NCBI GenBank assembly: GCA_964019335.1
Contig: OZ025695.1
Coordinates: forward strand, 248,001-312,000
Source: Diplonema japonicum
Taxonomy: Eukaryota; Euglenozoa; Diplonemea; Diplonemida; Diplonemidae
Length of the DNA stretch: 64,000 bases
Reading direction: 5' to 3'
The translations under genes and the position numbers were made by a program. Positions 51,730 through 62,559 of this stretch are shown here, one piece after another. Within the stretch, counting starts at the first letter, position 1. Each line of letters opens with the position of its first letter. The notes beneath the pieces are model-generated. The model worked only from the letters and a program-made list of their open reading frames with translations, did no database searches and was not told the DNA's origin.

Positions 51730-54080
51730 TCAACACGCAAGAACCCCTTCGTTATGACCATTATGTTCTTCTTTTTCTTCTTCTTGTTCTTCTTCTTCGT
51801 TCTTGTTGTCCATTTTTATTTCCTTCCCTTTGCCCGCAGCAGGTTGAACACAAGACAGTTCCGCGGCTTTCTGCCTCGCGCACACCGCCTTGCTCCTGTA
51901 AGCAGCATCATGGGGCAAACAATCGTAAAGCAGCCCCAACAAATTATAATTAACAGTGGTTGGGTTTTCAGCGGTAAGCCGCAAGAGAACCGCTTCAGAT
52001 CTTTCGAGATATGACAGAGCTTTGCCTTCCTTGTCCCGAGCTGCGAGATGTTGATACACAACGGAGATTTTTTTCATAACCTCTCGTCTATCATGAGAAG
52101 CTCGCGACACGGCTTCCTTGCAAAAAGCAGTATCTTGTAGATAAGCAAGCAACGACAGATAATAATTCTTCGCTTGTCCGACTGCGTAGACGAACTCTTT
52201 CGCATCGTCGTGAACCTGCAATGCTTTCGACTCAAAGACCTCACACAACGTCACCATAAAAGGTACAACAAGCTCGTACCGAACTATCGACTCACAAGCT
52301 GTTTCTTTACAAGCCGGTGACAAAAAAACAGCATGATACCTACGATAATCGGAAATCAACGATTCAAAATCACCTTCCGAACACCTATATGACCGTAACG
52401 GGCCTAGACAACACGCAGACAACACCCAGATTCCTTTTTCAAGTGATGCTTCATATACAGAAGCGAGGATATCTTTTATGAGGCTGTGGATGGCTGCTTC
52501 ACCTGGCGGAGCTGTACCAAGCGGGGGATAGCTGTACTCGCAGGAACCGCGGATGGAGGAGAAGAGAAGAAACGTCTTATGAAGAACCGGAACACGTTGT
52601 GTTACAATAAAAACGTATTTTCCTGGATCGTCTGTCGTCGGGCATAAATATACCGGAAAGGTAACCCCTTGACTACACGCTTGCACCGTTAGCTTTTTCG
52701 AATTGTGGTGTTGAACTATCGCGTCGCATATAGGTTGATGACCCTGCCAGTCTTCGTTCAAACAGGTACTGCTGCAGTAAGAAGTTACTCTGCACCCCCC
52801 GCACATTAATTTATCAGAAACGGAAACGTGTTTTCCGCATAAACCGCAACGATGCGGGGTAGATTTCGCTCCTGTGTGGTTGGAAGCTAACGAATCGGTC
52901 ATTCCGTTGACAGAACGTTTGGGAAGCGATGACGACAGCACCGACGATCGCTTAAGCCTTGTCTTCATTTGCGGTATTACTTCTTCAGACGGAATTTCTT
53001 GAAGCCTGCTTAGAATCATACACAGATCCCGTCTGCTTAATCTGCGTCCTTTGCATATACGTAACGTAGCGAGAGTTCTTTCTACTGTGTCGGGGTCGCA
53101 CACGATGTTCAAAGTTTTTAAGACGGCTGGAAGCGAGGCTTGTGGGAGGGTGTCTGTTTGTCCTTCAAGGATGGTGAGGAGATGGGTTCGAAGATCGGGG
53201 ATTTTAATATTCTGTGTGGGGCGCTGTGTGTCGTTGGACACTGTTCGGAAGGACGCATTCGATCCTGCGGAGGATATTTTATCGAGTGATGCAATGAGGT
53301 CGTTGATGGTTTTCCCAGCCGGAAGCGGTGACACCGCCGATGCTCCCAACGGAAGCTGATCTTTAACCGTAAATGTTGTCCGTGGTGTACAATCTGTAAC
53401 CGGTGCCAACGGTTGCAAACCGTTTTTGATCAGATCCGCGACGTCTCGATGGCTTACAAACCCGTCCTTCGTCATGCAGCTTCGGAGATATTGCCAAACT
53501 TCCTCCATCGGGTGGGAACAGCTGATGCTTCGTAGAAAGCGGGGGACTTTGATGGCTTCCATGAATCCTTGGCTTTTTTCGAGGAAGGAGAGGGCTTGTT
53601 CCGGATCGGTGATGGAGTTCGAGGATTGCTCGCCGGATAGCGTGGTGGGCTTGAATTTCTCTAGTTGTTCCTTGTCTAGAACCAGTCTGGGTATGATAGG
53701 AAGTGGTTGGGTAGAAACGGTATCGCCGCCTTTGAGCACCACGTTGACCACGTCTTGTTTGGGGCATAGGTCTTGGAAAGTAAGGTCGTCGATTTCGACA
53801 GGTTGTTTGCTGTCGTCTGTGGAGGGTTTTTTTTTTTTTTTTTTTTTTTTGATTTTTTTTTTTTTTTTTTTCCCCGTGGGTACAAACCGTGCATGGTGTG
53901 ATAATACCATAGTTCCTTCACCTTCCCGTTTTTTGTATGTTTGTGTGCTGAGACGGCGTCCAGTAGGCCTTCGAATGTTTCGGGTTCTACCTTTAACATG
54001 ACCTTCGAGACCTTTTTTGTTTTTTTGTTTTTTTTTTTTTTGTTTTGTACCTGTCCCGGAAACTGAACTAACAACTTCAT
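51730..54080 (-). CDS. MYND zinc-finger protein with N-terminal ubiquitin/PB1-like module
   Basis: Exons 54080-54051, 54011-53888, 53816-51730 give 746 residues. MKLLVQFPGQ plus VMLKVEPETFEGLLDAV and IDDLTF...LCPKQDVVNVVLKGG suggests a ubiquitin-like or PB1 fold at 1-95 (inference). MYND finger at about 373-412: CGLCGKHVSVSDKLMCGGC...YCSSTCLNEDWQGHQPIC. The C-terminal half is helical, TPR-like in places, with a Glu-rich tail. MYND proteins bind PxLxP-type peptides; partner unknown. The first exon encodes only 10 residues. The acceptor of exon 2 is ambiguous between two AGs 9 nt apart, both in frame; the first is used here. Confidence 0.7.
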
Positions 54081-54420
54081 TTGTGTTTTCTTTTTTGTGT
54101 CACTCGTTTGGTTTTTTTTTTTTTTTATATGTTCTTTTCTTCGTTTTCTCTTTTTTTTTTTTTTTTATTTGGTCGGGTTTCGGTCACTCCATGTTTTTTT
54201 TTTTGATTTTTTTTTAAATAAAAAAAAAAGGAGGGGGCTAGTAGGAAATGTTGCGGAGCAACCCTTCCCCCCACGGGTTGTGTGTAAGTCTGTAAGAAAA
54301 TTTCTTTTTTTTTTGTTTTTTGTTTTTAAACTCGGTCAGGGTTAAGAAGTAAAAAAAGATGCAAACCAAACAACAAAAAAAGAAAAAAAAAAGTAAAATG
54401 AGGGGATAAAAACAAAAAAA

Positions 54421-54695
54421 GGTGTCTTTGAAGGGAACCTGCAGTATGTGACAGGATCGCCTTATCTAGTGTTTGATCCCTTCTGTCGCGGTAGTGCCTT
54501 AGACCCGTTGCAGCTTGGGCGTGAAACCTACTAGCGAGTTGCTAAGGACGCAATGTGCTCGCAACTGATCCTCTAGGATAGGGCGGGTGACCTTCGGGGA
54601 CGCGACCGCCGTCTCTTGTGGAGGGGGAACGCTCTATGTCTGCCTGTAGCTTGCCTTCAACAGCGCTCTGATCTCATGTATGCCTCGCGGCAGCA
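54421..54695. ncRNA. Possible structured non-coding RNA, strand and identity unknown
   Basis: A 270-bp island of balanced composition between homopolymer seas, without a coding frame. Local hairpins: GGGATC-type pairing about 54451-54481, ATCCT/AGGAT about 54562-54573, GGCGG/CCGCC about 54581-54609. It shares the 14-mer TGCAGTATGTGACA with the dispersed repeat at 3859-3872. On the minus strand it would end near a T-run. It does not match 5S, U1, U2, U4 or U6 signatures I know. Confidence 0.35.
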
Positions 54696-54911
54696 TTTTC
54701 AAAAAAAAAAGGGGGGGAAATGAGGGGGGAAAAAAAAATGGCGCGGAGGCGGGGGGGGACGGGGTTAGAAAAAAAAAAAAAACGAAAAAAAAAATGAGAT
54801 TTTCTTTTTTTGATTTTATACACTCTAAGCTCTCTTTCCAAACAAAAAAAAAAAAAAAAAAAAAAAAAAACACTTTTTTTTTTTTCTTTTTTTTTTTCTT
54901 CTTCCGTCCTC

Positions 54912-55780
54912 CTAAATTTTCTTCACAATCTGCACAATGTCCTCGTCCTCCAACAAGTGGTCCTTTCCGACCTTTTGAGGGTTGTGCTTCACGGACGACC
55001 CCCACACCCAGGCGTACTTGAACTCCTTCATCATCTGCCTATGCAGCTTCAAACAGAAAGTCTCCACAGAAGGCTGCGGGTCATTAGGCATGATAACAGG
55101 TTCGTTGTAGTCAGGAATCTGCCCTCGCGGCTTGGTGTAAGTCCGGCACAATCCAAGATGCTCCCATATCACCTCGAGAAGCCCATCAAGGTTCCAGTTG
55201 TGGTGGGCAGAGACAGGGCAGTTGTGGGGAACACGGTTGATAATATCGAGTTCTTCAACAGAGATCTGGTCGATTTTGTTCATAACGTATACTGCAGGGA
55301 TGTAGACACATTTTCCTTCAATAACATCGACAAGATCATCGATGGTAGCGTCTTCGTAAAAGCAGATGTCGGCGTTGAGCATCTTGTACTCTTTCATCAC
55401 ACTCGCCACTGCTTCGAAGTCGCAGTTGGTAAGCTTCACGGTTGATGTGAGATTCAGCCCGCCCTTCTCCCTTTTCTTGATCGAAATGTTGGGGGGGGTC
55501 CTGTTTAGCCTGATACCAAAGCCGTCCAGTTCCCTCTCGATAATGAGTTTGTGGGTCAGCGGCTTCGCCACGTCCAGGATGATCAGCAAGCAGGAGCACG
55601 TTCTGGCCACCGCGATAATTTGCCGACCACGACCCTTGCCGTCCTTCGCGCCTTCAATGATACCGGGGAGATCGAGCATCTGAAGCTTTGCACCCTTGTA
55701 CTTCACCACACCGGGCACGCAGGTCAGGGTTGTGAACTCGTAGGCGGCAACCTTTTTTTTTTTTTTTTTTTTTTTTCCCC

Positions 55781-55816
<36 letters not shown>

Positions 55817-56150
55817 ACCTCGGAGAAAGTATTTGTCAGTTTGTTCAGCAAGGTGGACTTACCCACAGACGGGAAGCCGATGAAACCAATTCGTGCGTCA
55901 CCTTTTTTTTTTTTTTTTTTTTTTTTTTAAAGGTGGGGGGGGGGGGGGGGGGGGATTATCATTTACCTGTTTTTTGAACTTCGAAACCTTCTTGTTTGGG
56001 TCCGCTCTTTTTGGACTGACTCTCCATCACTTCGGACTTCAGCTTGGCGAGCTTGGCCTTCAGCTGGCCAAGATGCGCGTTAGTTGCCTTGTTTTTCTGT
56101 GTTCTGGCCATCTCGCTCTCGATGTCCGCAATCCTTTGAAGAATCGACAT
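54912..56150 (-). CDS. DRG1: Developmentally regulated GTP-binding protein, DRG1/Rbg1
   Basis: Exons 56150-55967, 55901-55819, 55751-54912 give 368 residues, matching human DRG1 (367). N-terminal helical part, then OBG-type G domain: G1 [21 protein letters not shown]3 [18 protein letters not shown], the S5D2L insertion, NKID, SAHHNWN, and a TGS domain ending [21 protein letters not shown]. Ribosome-associated factor in translation elongation. Both introns are dominated by homopolymers: intron 1 has C/A runs, intron 2 is GTG followed by T-run, G5 and A-run ending AAG. A pyrimidine-rich tract ending CTAACCGCACCAG precedes the leader. Confidence 0.95.
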
Positions 56151-56523
56151 TTTAAATTCTTTTTTCTTGCTTCTTTTGGCGTCAAAGCCCCTCCCCTTTT
56201 CTTTTTTCCTGCTGGTGCGGTTAGGGAGAAGAAAAAGAACATAGAATATATAAAAGCTGGTAAAAAAAAAAATGAAAAATAAAAAAGGGGGGGGCTTTCT
56301 CCCCCTTTTTTTGCAGGCTGTTTTCTTTCTCTCTCTCTCTCTCTCTCTCTGTGTAGGATGGGTGATAACGAAAACTGGGCTGTTTTTTTTTTCTTTTTCT
56401 TTCTTTTTTTTTTTTTTTTTTTGCCATGTACTTTTTGTTGTATAAAAGAGAAGAAAAAAAAAGAAGAAAAAAAAGAAGAAGTACGGAGGAAAAGAAAAAG
56501 GGGAAAAAAAAAAAAAAACTATT

Positions 56524-56610
56524 CATTTATGAAAAATCAGATTACCTGGTTTCACTTGTGGGGACACTTTTTTTTTTTAACTCGATCTTTTTGCTTCAGC
56601 AAAAAGATCG

Positions 56611-56661
<51 letters not shown>

Positions 56662-56712
56662 ATAAAAATAAAGTGTCCCCACAAGTGAAATCTGTCTGGT
56701 TTTTCATAAATA
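56524..56712. repeat. Foldback element with nested perfect hairpin
   Basis: Arms TTTATGAAAAATCAGATTACC...TTTCACTTGTGGGGACACTTT and its inverse at 56672-56712. In the centre, ACTCGATCTTTTTGCT (56580-56595) pairs perfectly with 56598-56613 across a 2-nt loop, followed by a run of more than 40 A. Confidence 0.8.
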
Positions 56713-57511
56713 CATCTTTTTACTTACTGACAAATGAAATTTTTACACCCGAGAGTGTTTCTTCATACCGCAAGCAAGATGGCCTCAAGGGCCTCTTGCG
56801 CGTAAGCGACCTTGCGCAGGATCGCTCCCAGAATGACTGTAGGGGTGAGATAAAGTTTAAAGATTTATTTTTGAAGCCAAAATTTCAAGAGAACTTGGAA
56901 GTAAGAAAAAAAAAAAAAAAAAAAAAAAAACGAGAGGAGGTAGGTCAGAAGAAGAAAAAAAAAAACTTGGAGAGAAAAAGAAAAAAAAGAGGAAAAAAAA
57001 AAAGAAAACAAGACACACAAAGGCAAAAAAAGTGTTTTCCAGCCCAGCTTTCATTTTTGTTAATCGACTTTTTTTTTTCTCGGGGGGGGTTTTTTTTTTG
57101 TGTTTTGGTCTTTTTTTTTCTTTTTTTTTTTAAAGGGGGTGGGTGGGGTCAAACTGTGTAAATGGAGATTTTTTAGTGTTAGAAACAAAAAGAAAGGAGA
57201 GAGGGGATTCTTTTTTTTTTCTTTCCATCATGCAAACCCCGTTGACAAGAACGGGGGAGCAGGATTGTCAGCGGGAAAGGGGCGAGGAGGAAGAATGTAT
57301 CTTCTGTTTCTATGATAATTCGTGTATGAGGAAACAGGTAAGGGGGGGGGGGGGGGGGGTGAAATTCACTGAAGGGGCGTTTTTCATTGGGGTGCACCCC
57401 GTTTCTTCTTTTTTTTTCAAAATCTCTGGGGAAAAAAAAGGGGGGGGGGAAGGAAACAAAGAAGAAAAGAAAACAAATCATAGGCCATTGGTTAGCAGTT
57501 CCTTTTCTTGC

Positions 57512-57544
<33 letters not shown>

Positions 57545-57550
57545 GCTGGG
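56713..57550. other. Spacer, homopolymer-rich, no gene seen
   Basis: G-, T- and A-runs; frames are low complexity. A short motif about 56790-56830 of mixed composition has no recognisable function. Confidence 0.45.
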
Positions 57551-57745
57551 GTCCCGTAAGAGTTTTTGGGTTCCCATAGCTGACGCAGATTTTCAATCTG
57601 TGTCCTAACCCGAGTACCCTGTTGGTGGCTCATAGTTAACACGAAATTGGCTTAAGTCCACCCCCAAGGCATGCAGCGCACGCTGGAAGGCCTATGGAGT
57701 GAAACAGTATAGTTCTTGCGTGCGTCATCATTTTTTTTTTTTTTA
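57551..57745 (+). ncRNA. Possible small RNA gene with T-run end
   Basis: About 180 bp of mixed composition (starting GTCCCGTAAGAG) flanked by an A-run and, on the plus strand, by a run of 15 T that could terminate Pol III. It has a local hairpin GACGCAGATTTTCAATCTGTGTC. No tRNA fold, and no snRNA identity recognised. Low confidence. Confidence 0.25.
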
Positions 57746-58670
57746 ACTAGGCCACGAAAGTCACCAGTAAACACTTAATGGTTACTTCCAAAACTAAATA
57801 CCTACCCATATTTTCTTGGAGCCGAACTACATGCACTATGCCTTAGGGTAGTAACAAAGAAGAGAGGGGTGTAAAGAGACAAAAAAAAATCTTTTTTTCG
57901 AGCTGTAAAAAGGGGAGAGGAAAAAAAAAAAAAATGGATGAAGGGAGTCTAGTGTAGGTGAGGGGGGGGGAGGGAAGCTTCCAAGCTTTGTTAGGTTACG
58001 GTCAACTTTTTCTTTAATTTTCTTTTATTCTTTTTTCCCACCCCATGTATTTTTTCTTCTTCCTCCCTGTTTCCCTAAGCCCTTGGGGGGGGGGGGGGGT
58101 TCATTTCTGTAGCCACGAAGGTAAGGAAAATACAGGGATTCAGGCAAAAATAAAAGGGGGTTGCGGAGGTAAGAAAAAAAAGAATGCAAAAATTCTACCC
58201 CATTCTCCTCTTTTCTTCAGAAAAAAAAAAAAAAAAAAAAAACACAACAGGTGTGGTATTCATCACAATGGAAGAACATCTAAAAACCTCGCTTCCTTTG
58301 TGACACAACACGTACCAGTCGAGGAAATTAAGGAGGACAAAAAAAAAAAAAGAAAAAATCAGACAATTCAAGCCCCACCCATCCTGTCCCGTTCTGGGGG
58401 ACTTGCGGGTGATTGCTACGCCAGATGTAGTGCTCTTCAAAAAAGAAAAAAGAAAATGGGGGGAAAGGGAAGAAAAAAATTCTCAACAGCTTACACCTTT
58501 TCATGAAAAAAAAAAAATATCGTGTAACAAATAAGCGAAGAAAAAAAAAACTGAAAAGAAGTAAAAAAAAAAAAAAATACGTAAAGATAAAAAAAAAAAA
58601 AAGGCTGGGGCAAGAACAAAAAAAAAAAAAAAGGGAAAGAAGTGTTATATCTATGTCACACCAGCCCTAA

Positions 58671-58712
<42 letters not shown>

Positions 58713-58741
58713 AGAGGGGTGTTTTTTTTTTTTTTTTTATT
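57746..58741. other. Spacer, no gene seen
   Basis: AT-rich and G-rich tracts; A-runs up to about 32. No conserved frame or repeat end. Confidence 0.45.
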
Positions 58742-58742
58742 T

Positions 58743-58985
58743 CACAGTTTATTTCCCTCGGCCTAAATTCTCAAAGAGCGGGGAACGTAAAGTAGGGGTT
58801 TTTTCTATATCTTTATATATCAACATCTGCACACGCCAGGAGTAGATAGTACCCACTCCACTCCTTTTTTCTTTTCTTTTGCCATTTTTATTTTTTCATC
58901 CTACAACAAGCGTGATAGTCCAGCGTATTCCGGAGTCCACGTCCCGCTCTTTGAGAATTTAGGCCTCGGGAAAATAAACTGTAAA
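58743..58985. repeat. Foldback element, GCCTAAATTCTCAAAGAGCG arms
   Basis: Left arm CACAGTTTATTTCCCTCGG plus CCTAAATTCTCAAAGAGCGGGG (58743-58783) is the inverse of 58941-58985. A 160-bp non-coding interior. Non-autonomous element. Confidence 0.75.
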
Positions 58986-58995
58986 TAAAACGCCG

Positions 58996-59125
58996 TATTC
59001 CGGGGTAAAGTAGGGTTTACCTTTTCCCTCGACAGATTGTCCTGGCCCCTCGGAACCAATTTTTATGTCCTCGGGAGCCACAATCTGTCTCGGGGAAATA
59101 AACCCTACTTTATTGCCCCGGAATA
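58996..59125. repeat. Foldback element, TATTCCGGGGTAAAGTAGGG arms
   Basis: TATTCCGGGGTAAAGTAGGG to about GGCCCCTCGG pairs with the inverse ending CCCTACTTTATTGCCCCGGAATA, arms about 55-60 bp around a 15-bp loop. Lies next to two other foldbacks. Confidence 0.78.
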
Positions 59126-59130
59126 AATAG

Positions 59131-59828
59131 TTATTTTTATTTAATTTTGTAAAGTTACATGAGGAAATTCCTAAAGAGCCATAAAAATCAGAAAATCACT
59201 TTACCGTTCACGAGTTAAAATAAAGTGAAGAATAAAAATCAGGTAATAGGCCGAATTTGGCTTAAAAAAAGTGCCGTAAAAATCAGGCAAAATCTGATTT
59301 TTACTCTGAGCAATTTTTCGGTATTCGTCTTCATTTCTTGCATCTGGCATGTTGCGCTTTTACAAACGTCGCTCGACACATACATTAATCGCCTCGCAAA
59401 ATATGAGACGTAACCCGACCAACCCAAACCACAGTCAGGTATCTGAGGCAAAAAACAGTCAAGCATCTGAGGCAAAAGAGGCATAAACCCACTTTACCAC
59501 GTTTCCGGACCACCAATGCCGAAAATTACACTGGCCATGCATACAGGCGTTCTTTTGCACAATACCTTGTTGATGAAGGAACCTGCTATTTTGGCTGGAA
59601 GTCAGACCTGATCAAGCCCCCGCACAAAACCAGCAGTTTCTGAAGAGCGATGATCAAGTGCCGACACAAATTACACAAAACCTACAGAATTCTGTCAATT
59701 TGACATCCTCTTCTCGGGCAATCAGGATTAGTCTTGACATCAGTGTGAACATTTCGCAGAAGTGAACATAAAGGGTTCACAGTGTCCGAAATTTCCTCAT
59801 TTAACTTTACAAAAATTAAATAAAATAT
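59131..59828. repeat. Inverted-repeat element, about 700 bp
   Basis: Arm TTATTTTTATTTAATTTTGTAAAGTTA...GAGGAAATTCC (59131-59171) is the inverse of 59789-59828. The interior includes repeated AAAAATCAG motifs and no intact gene. It abuts the piggyBac copy at 59833. Confidence 0.65.
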
Positions 59829-59832
59829 CATA

Positions 59833-60824
59833 TTAACCCATAAAGGACCGGGAGCTGAATATTCAGCTAAAAAAAAAAAATTTAAAATTCTGCTAAGGCA
59901 TTTTTAGTGCTCTGCATGCCCACTCTTTAAAGAGGGGCCTTATTGCGCGACTTTTTTTTATGCTGAACGCTATATCGCCCGTAAATTTTTGCATCCAAAC
60001 TGCAAGGGGAGAAAAAATATAGTGGCACAGACATTGTTTTTTTTACACCCCATAAGGAGTAGTGCCGAAAGTACTTCTGAAGAAGGGCCAGTGTCACCGG
60101 ATGATGGGGATATCCCGGATATGGAATGGGATGACAAAATCGAGAAGGTGGGGAGGAAAATATTTCGCAAGGTGCCAGGTCCAAGTGTACCAGTAGTGGG
60201 TCTCAACGGGATGGAGGTTTTTCCTTTGTTTTTGATAGGGCGGCCCTCCAGCAGGGGGCTTGTCCTGTGCTTTGAGTTGTTTTTCACTCCTGCGGCTCTA
60301 AAAGGCTATCGTGGGGTGGGCAGCAAGCCATTCGAGTGGTATAGAGGCCTTTGGATACTTACAGGGTTCAAAATGCGATTCAGACACCGGTTACATAACG
60401 ACACCTTAAAAAACCACCTGAGAACCTCTTGAAAACCACTTGAAAATAGAAATACGTTTAAATTGGACAAGTCGCATATCTGCGGCACCTCGGACCTTGT
60501 GTTCAAAGAACGGCCATAAGTGGTGAAAAAAAAAATAACCAGCCCATCCTGCACGCTGAATAAGCGCTGCTTGCCGAAACCATGGAACCTCCGGATAGCA
60601 TGTGCCCTTTGCAAGAGTTGTTTCTCTCAAATGCTGCTCTACCACCAAAGTTTGGGCGCGTCTGTGGCTGAAATGCAGACCGCTTCGCGTTTCAGAAATG
60701 GGGTAGTGAAAATAATATAGGTACCCACCCTCTAACTCCACCCTCGCCATTTTATTTATGGTATTTGAACGAAAAGTTCAAAATAGACTTTTTAGACGAA
60801 AAATAGCGGTCCTTTATGGGTTAA
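59833..60824 (+). mobile_element. piggyBac-type element, internally deleted copy
   Basis: Same TTAACCCATAAAGGACCG ends as 5991-7767, opposite orientation, 992 bp. It keeps the transposase N-terminus (59989 to about 60360, near-identical to the other copy), then jumps to sequence close to the other end; catalytic domain lost. Non-autonomous. Confidence 0.85.
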
Positions 60825-60975
60825 ATAAAAATCAGCCAGATTTTTACTCGGAATTTTTTTTTTCACTCGTTTTTTTTGAATTTCACTCGCTTCGCTTCGC
60901 TCGTGAAATTCAACTACTCGTGAAAAAAAAAATTCCTCGTAAAAATCAGGTAATCTGATTTTTATTTAATAAATA
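60825..60975. repeat. Foldback with AAAAATCAG arms
   Basis: Arms with AAAAATCAG...CAGATTTTTACTCGG and TCCTCGTAAAAATCAGGTAATCTGATTTTTAT surround an inner GAATTTCACTCGCTTCGC/GCTCGTGAAATTC hairpin. Confidence 0.6.
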
Positions 60976-61026
60976 GTTATTTTTTTTTTCTTCTTCTTTT
61001 TTTTTTTTTTTTTTTTCTCTCTCTCT

Positions 61027-62240
61027 CTACCCTCTTCGTTTGCACATCATCATAAAAGCCGACACACCAGTACATATTCCTGTCGAAAAAAAAAAAAAAA
61101 AATCAAAAAAAAAAAACTTTTTTTTTCTTCTAATATTATCATACCACATAATACAAGCGAGGAGTAAACCGTTTTCCGCAAGCTTTCCAGCTCAGCTTGT
61201 TGGGCTGACACGACAACTGCTAGTCCACCATCACCATCACCAGCCTCGCGCCGGCACGTGGCGAGGGACGACTCCGCAGAGAATAAAACAACCTCACCCG
61301 CAACCATTCCAACTCTAGACTTTTCTATCTCGGACTCAGTGGGCGCAGCAAAAGAAGAAGATACCGCAGAAGAAATGGGAAGATATCCATCATCAGTAGC
61401 ATGGCACCCAATAGAAGGTTCTGGACCTGAATCGGCAATTACGTGTTGCAGCGAAGTAACAACCTCAGAAAGGGTTTCGTTAGTAGTTTGGATAAGGTTT
61501 GTGCAGGCTTCATGAAGAGCTCTTTTTTTCTCTGGTTCAGCGTGAGATGCTGCGCTCAACGCACGGTTCACCTCCTCCACGCGACCGCGTATCGAGAACT
61601 GAAGGCAGGTTACATCCCTCAAATCCTCATTGCAGTCGTATAGCACCTTTTCCAAGTATCTGTACTCTCGTTCTTCGCTTTTTGCTTCCTCGGCGTCCTG
61701 ACAGGGGTCTTGCTGTTGAGGCATTTCCGACCGAAGCGATTCGATGTGTGCCAGCAGTTTAGACAAACAATAATATTGTGCTTCTTCTTCTATTTCGGCG
61801 AGATCTGTGTGGTTGAGCTGGCCAACCAATGAGCCTTGTCTGCAGAAATCGATTATTTTTTGGAACCATTTTGCAGGGCGGTCTACGATAACTGCGCCGT
61901 TCTGCATAACGTCGTACCGGTTGGACAGCAACACGGTGAACAGGGTGTCCTCGCCGTCGTCTGTGAAGGTCTGCCTGTTAGTGTAGAAGACTGTTCCCCC
62001 GACTATGAATTGCACCATTTCCGCACCTTCTACGCCTTCCTCCTCCTCAAGGATCCACTCCGTGTCGTCCCCGCAGGTTAGACAATAGCTTTCTGTGTGG
62101 ACCCTGGCTATCGCTAGTTTCTTAAGACCCACGTTGCAGCTCTGGCATCTGTATGCCTTGTGCTTTATTCCTTTCGGAAGCCCGTGTTTCGGTGCCGCTG
62201 TTAAATCTGTCAGCATTGATGCCGATGGGAGAGACACCAT
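61027..62240 (-). CDS. Tail-anchored BTB/T1 (KCTD-like) protein
   Basis: Exons 62240-61145 and 61079-61027, 382 residues; intron of 65 nt ends TTTCGACAG. N-terminal zinc-binding pairs CQSC (32-35) and CLTC (53-56). BTB/T1 domain at about 76-163: VQFIVGGTVFYTNRQTF, LLSNRYDVMQNGAVIVDRP, FQKIIDFCRQG, EEAQYYCLSKLL. KCTD-type BTBs assemble as oligomers and often serve Cullin-3 ligases. After splicing, the C-terminus is a hydrophobic helix (TVYSSLVLCGICTGVSAFMM) followed by MCKRRG, i.e. a tail anchor. Confidence 0.78.
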
Positions 62241-62444
62241 TTTTTTTGGGGGGGGGCTTTTTTTTTTGTGGGTAAATGACGTGTACCTGAATTTTTTTTT
62301 TTTGGAATTTTTTTGTTTTGATGTGGGGGAGGGGGGGAGAAAGAAAATGTTATAGAGATGTGTAGTACCCTGAGGGTACAGGGGGGCAAGGGAGAATGAA
62401 AGAAGAAAGTTAAAAAAAAAGTGGAAAAAAAAAATCGGAAAGGG

Positions 62445-62478
<34 letters not shown>

Positions 62479-62559
62479 TTTCTATTTACCTCGGTTTTCC
62501 CAAAATTCAGTTTTTTTTTTTTCTTTCCGCAATTTGTCAGGACAAAAAATAACTATTTA
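62241..62559. other. Spacer, no gene seen
   Basis: G-, T- and A-runs; contains the G-rich leader upstream of the BTB gene. Nothing else supported. Confidence 0.45.

Noticed and set aside
54421-54695. SRP RNA, RNase P RNA or 5S rRNA identity
   Set aside because: The diagnostic motifs I know for these RNAs (e.g. SRP helix 8 GGAAA, 5S internal control region) are not found.
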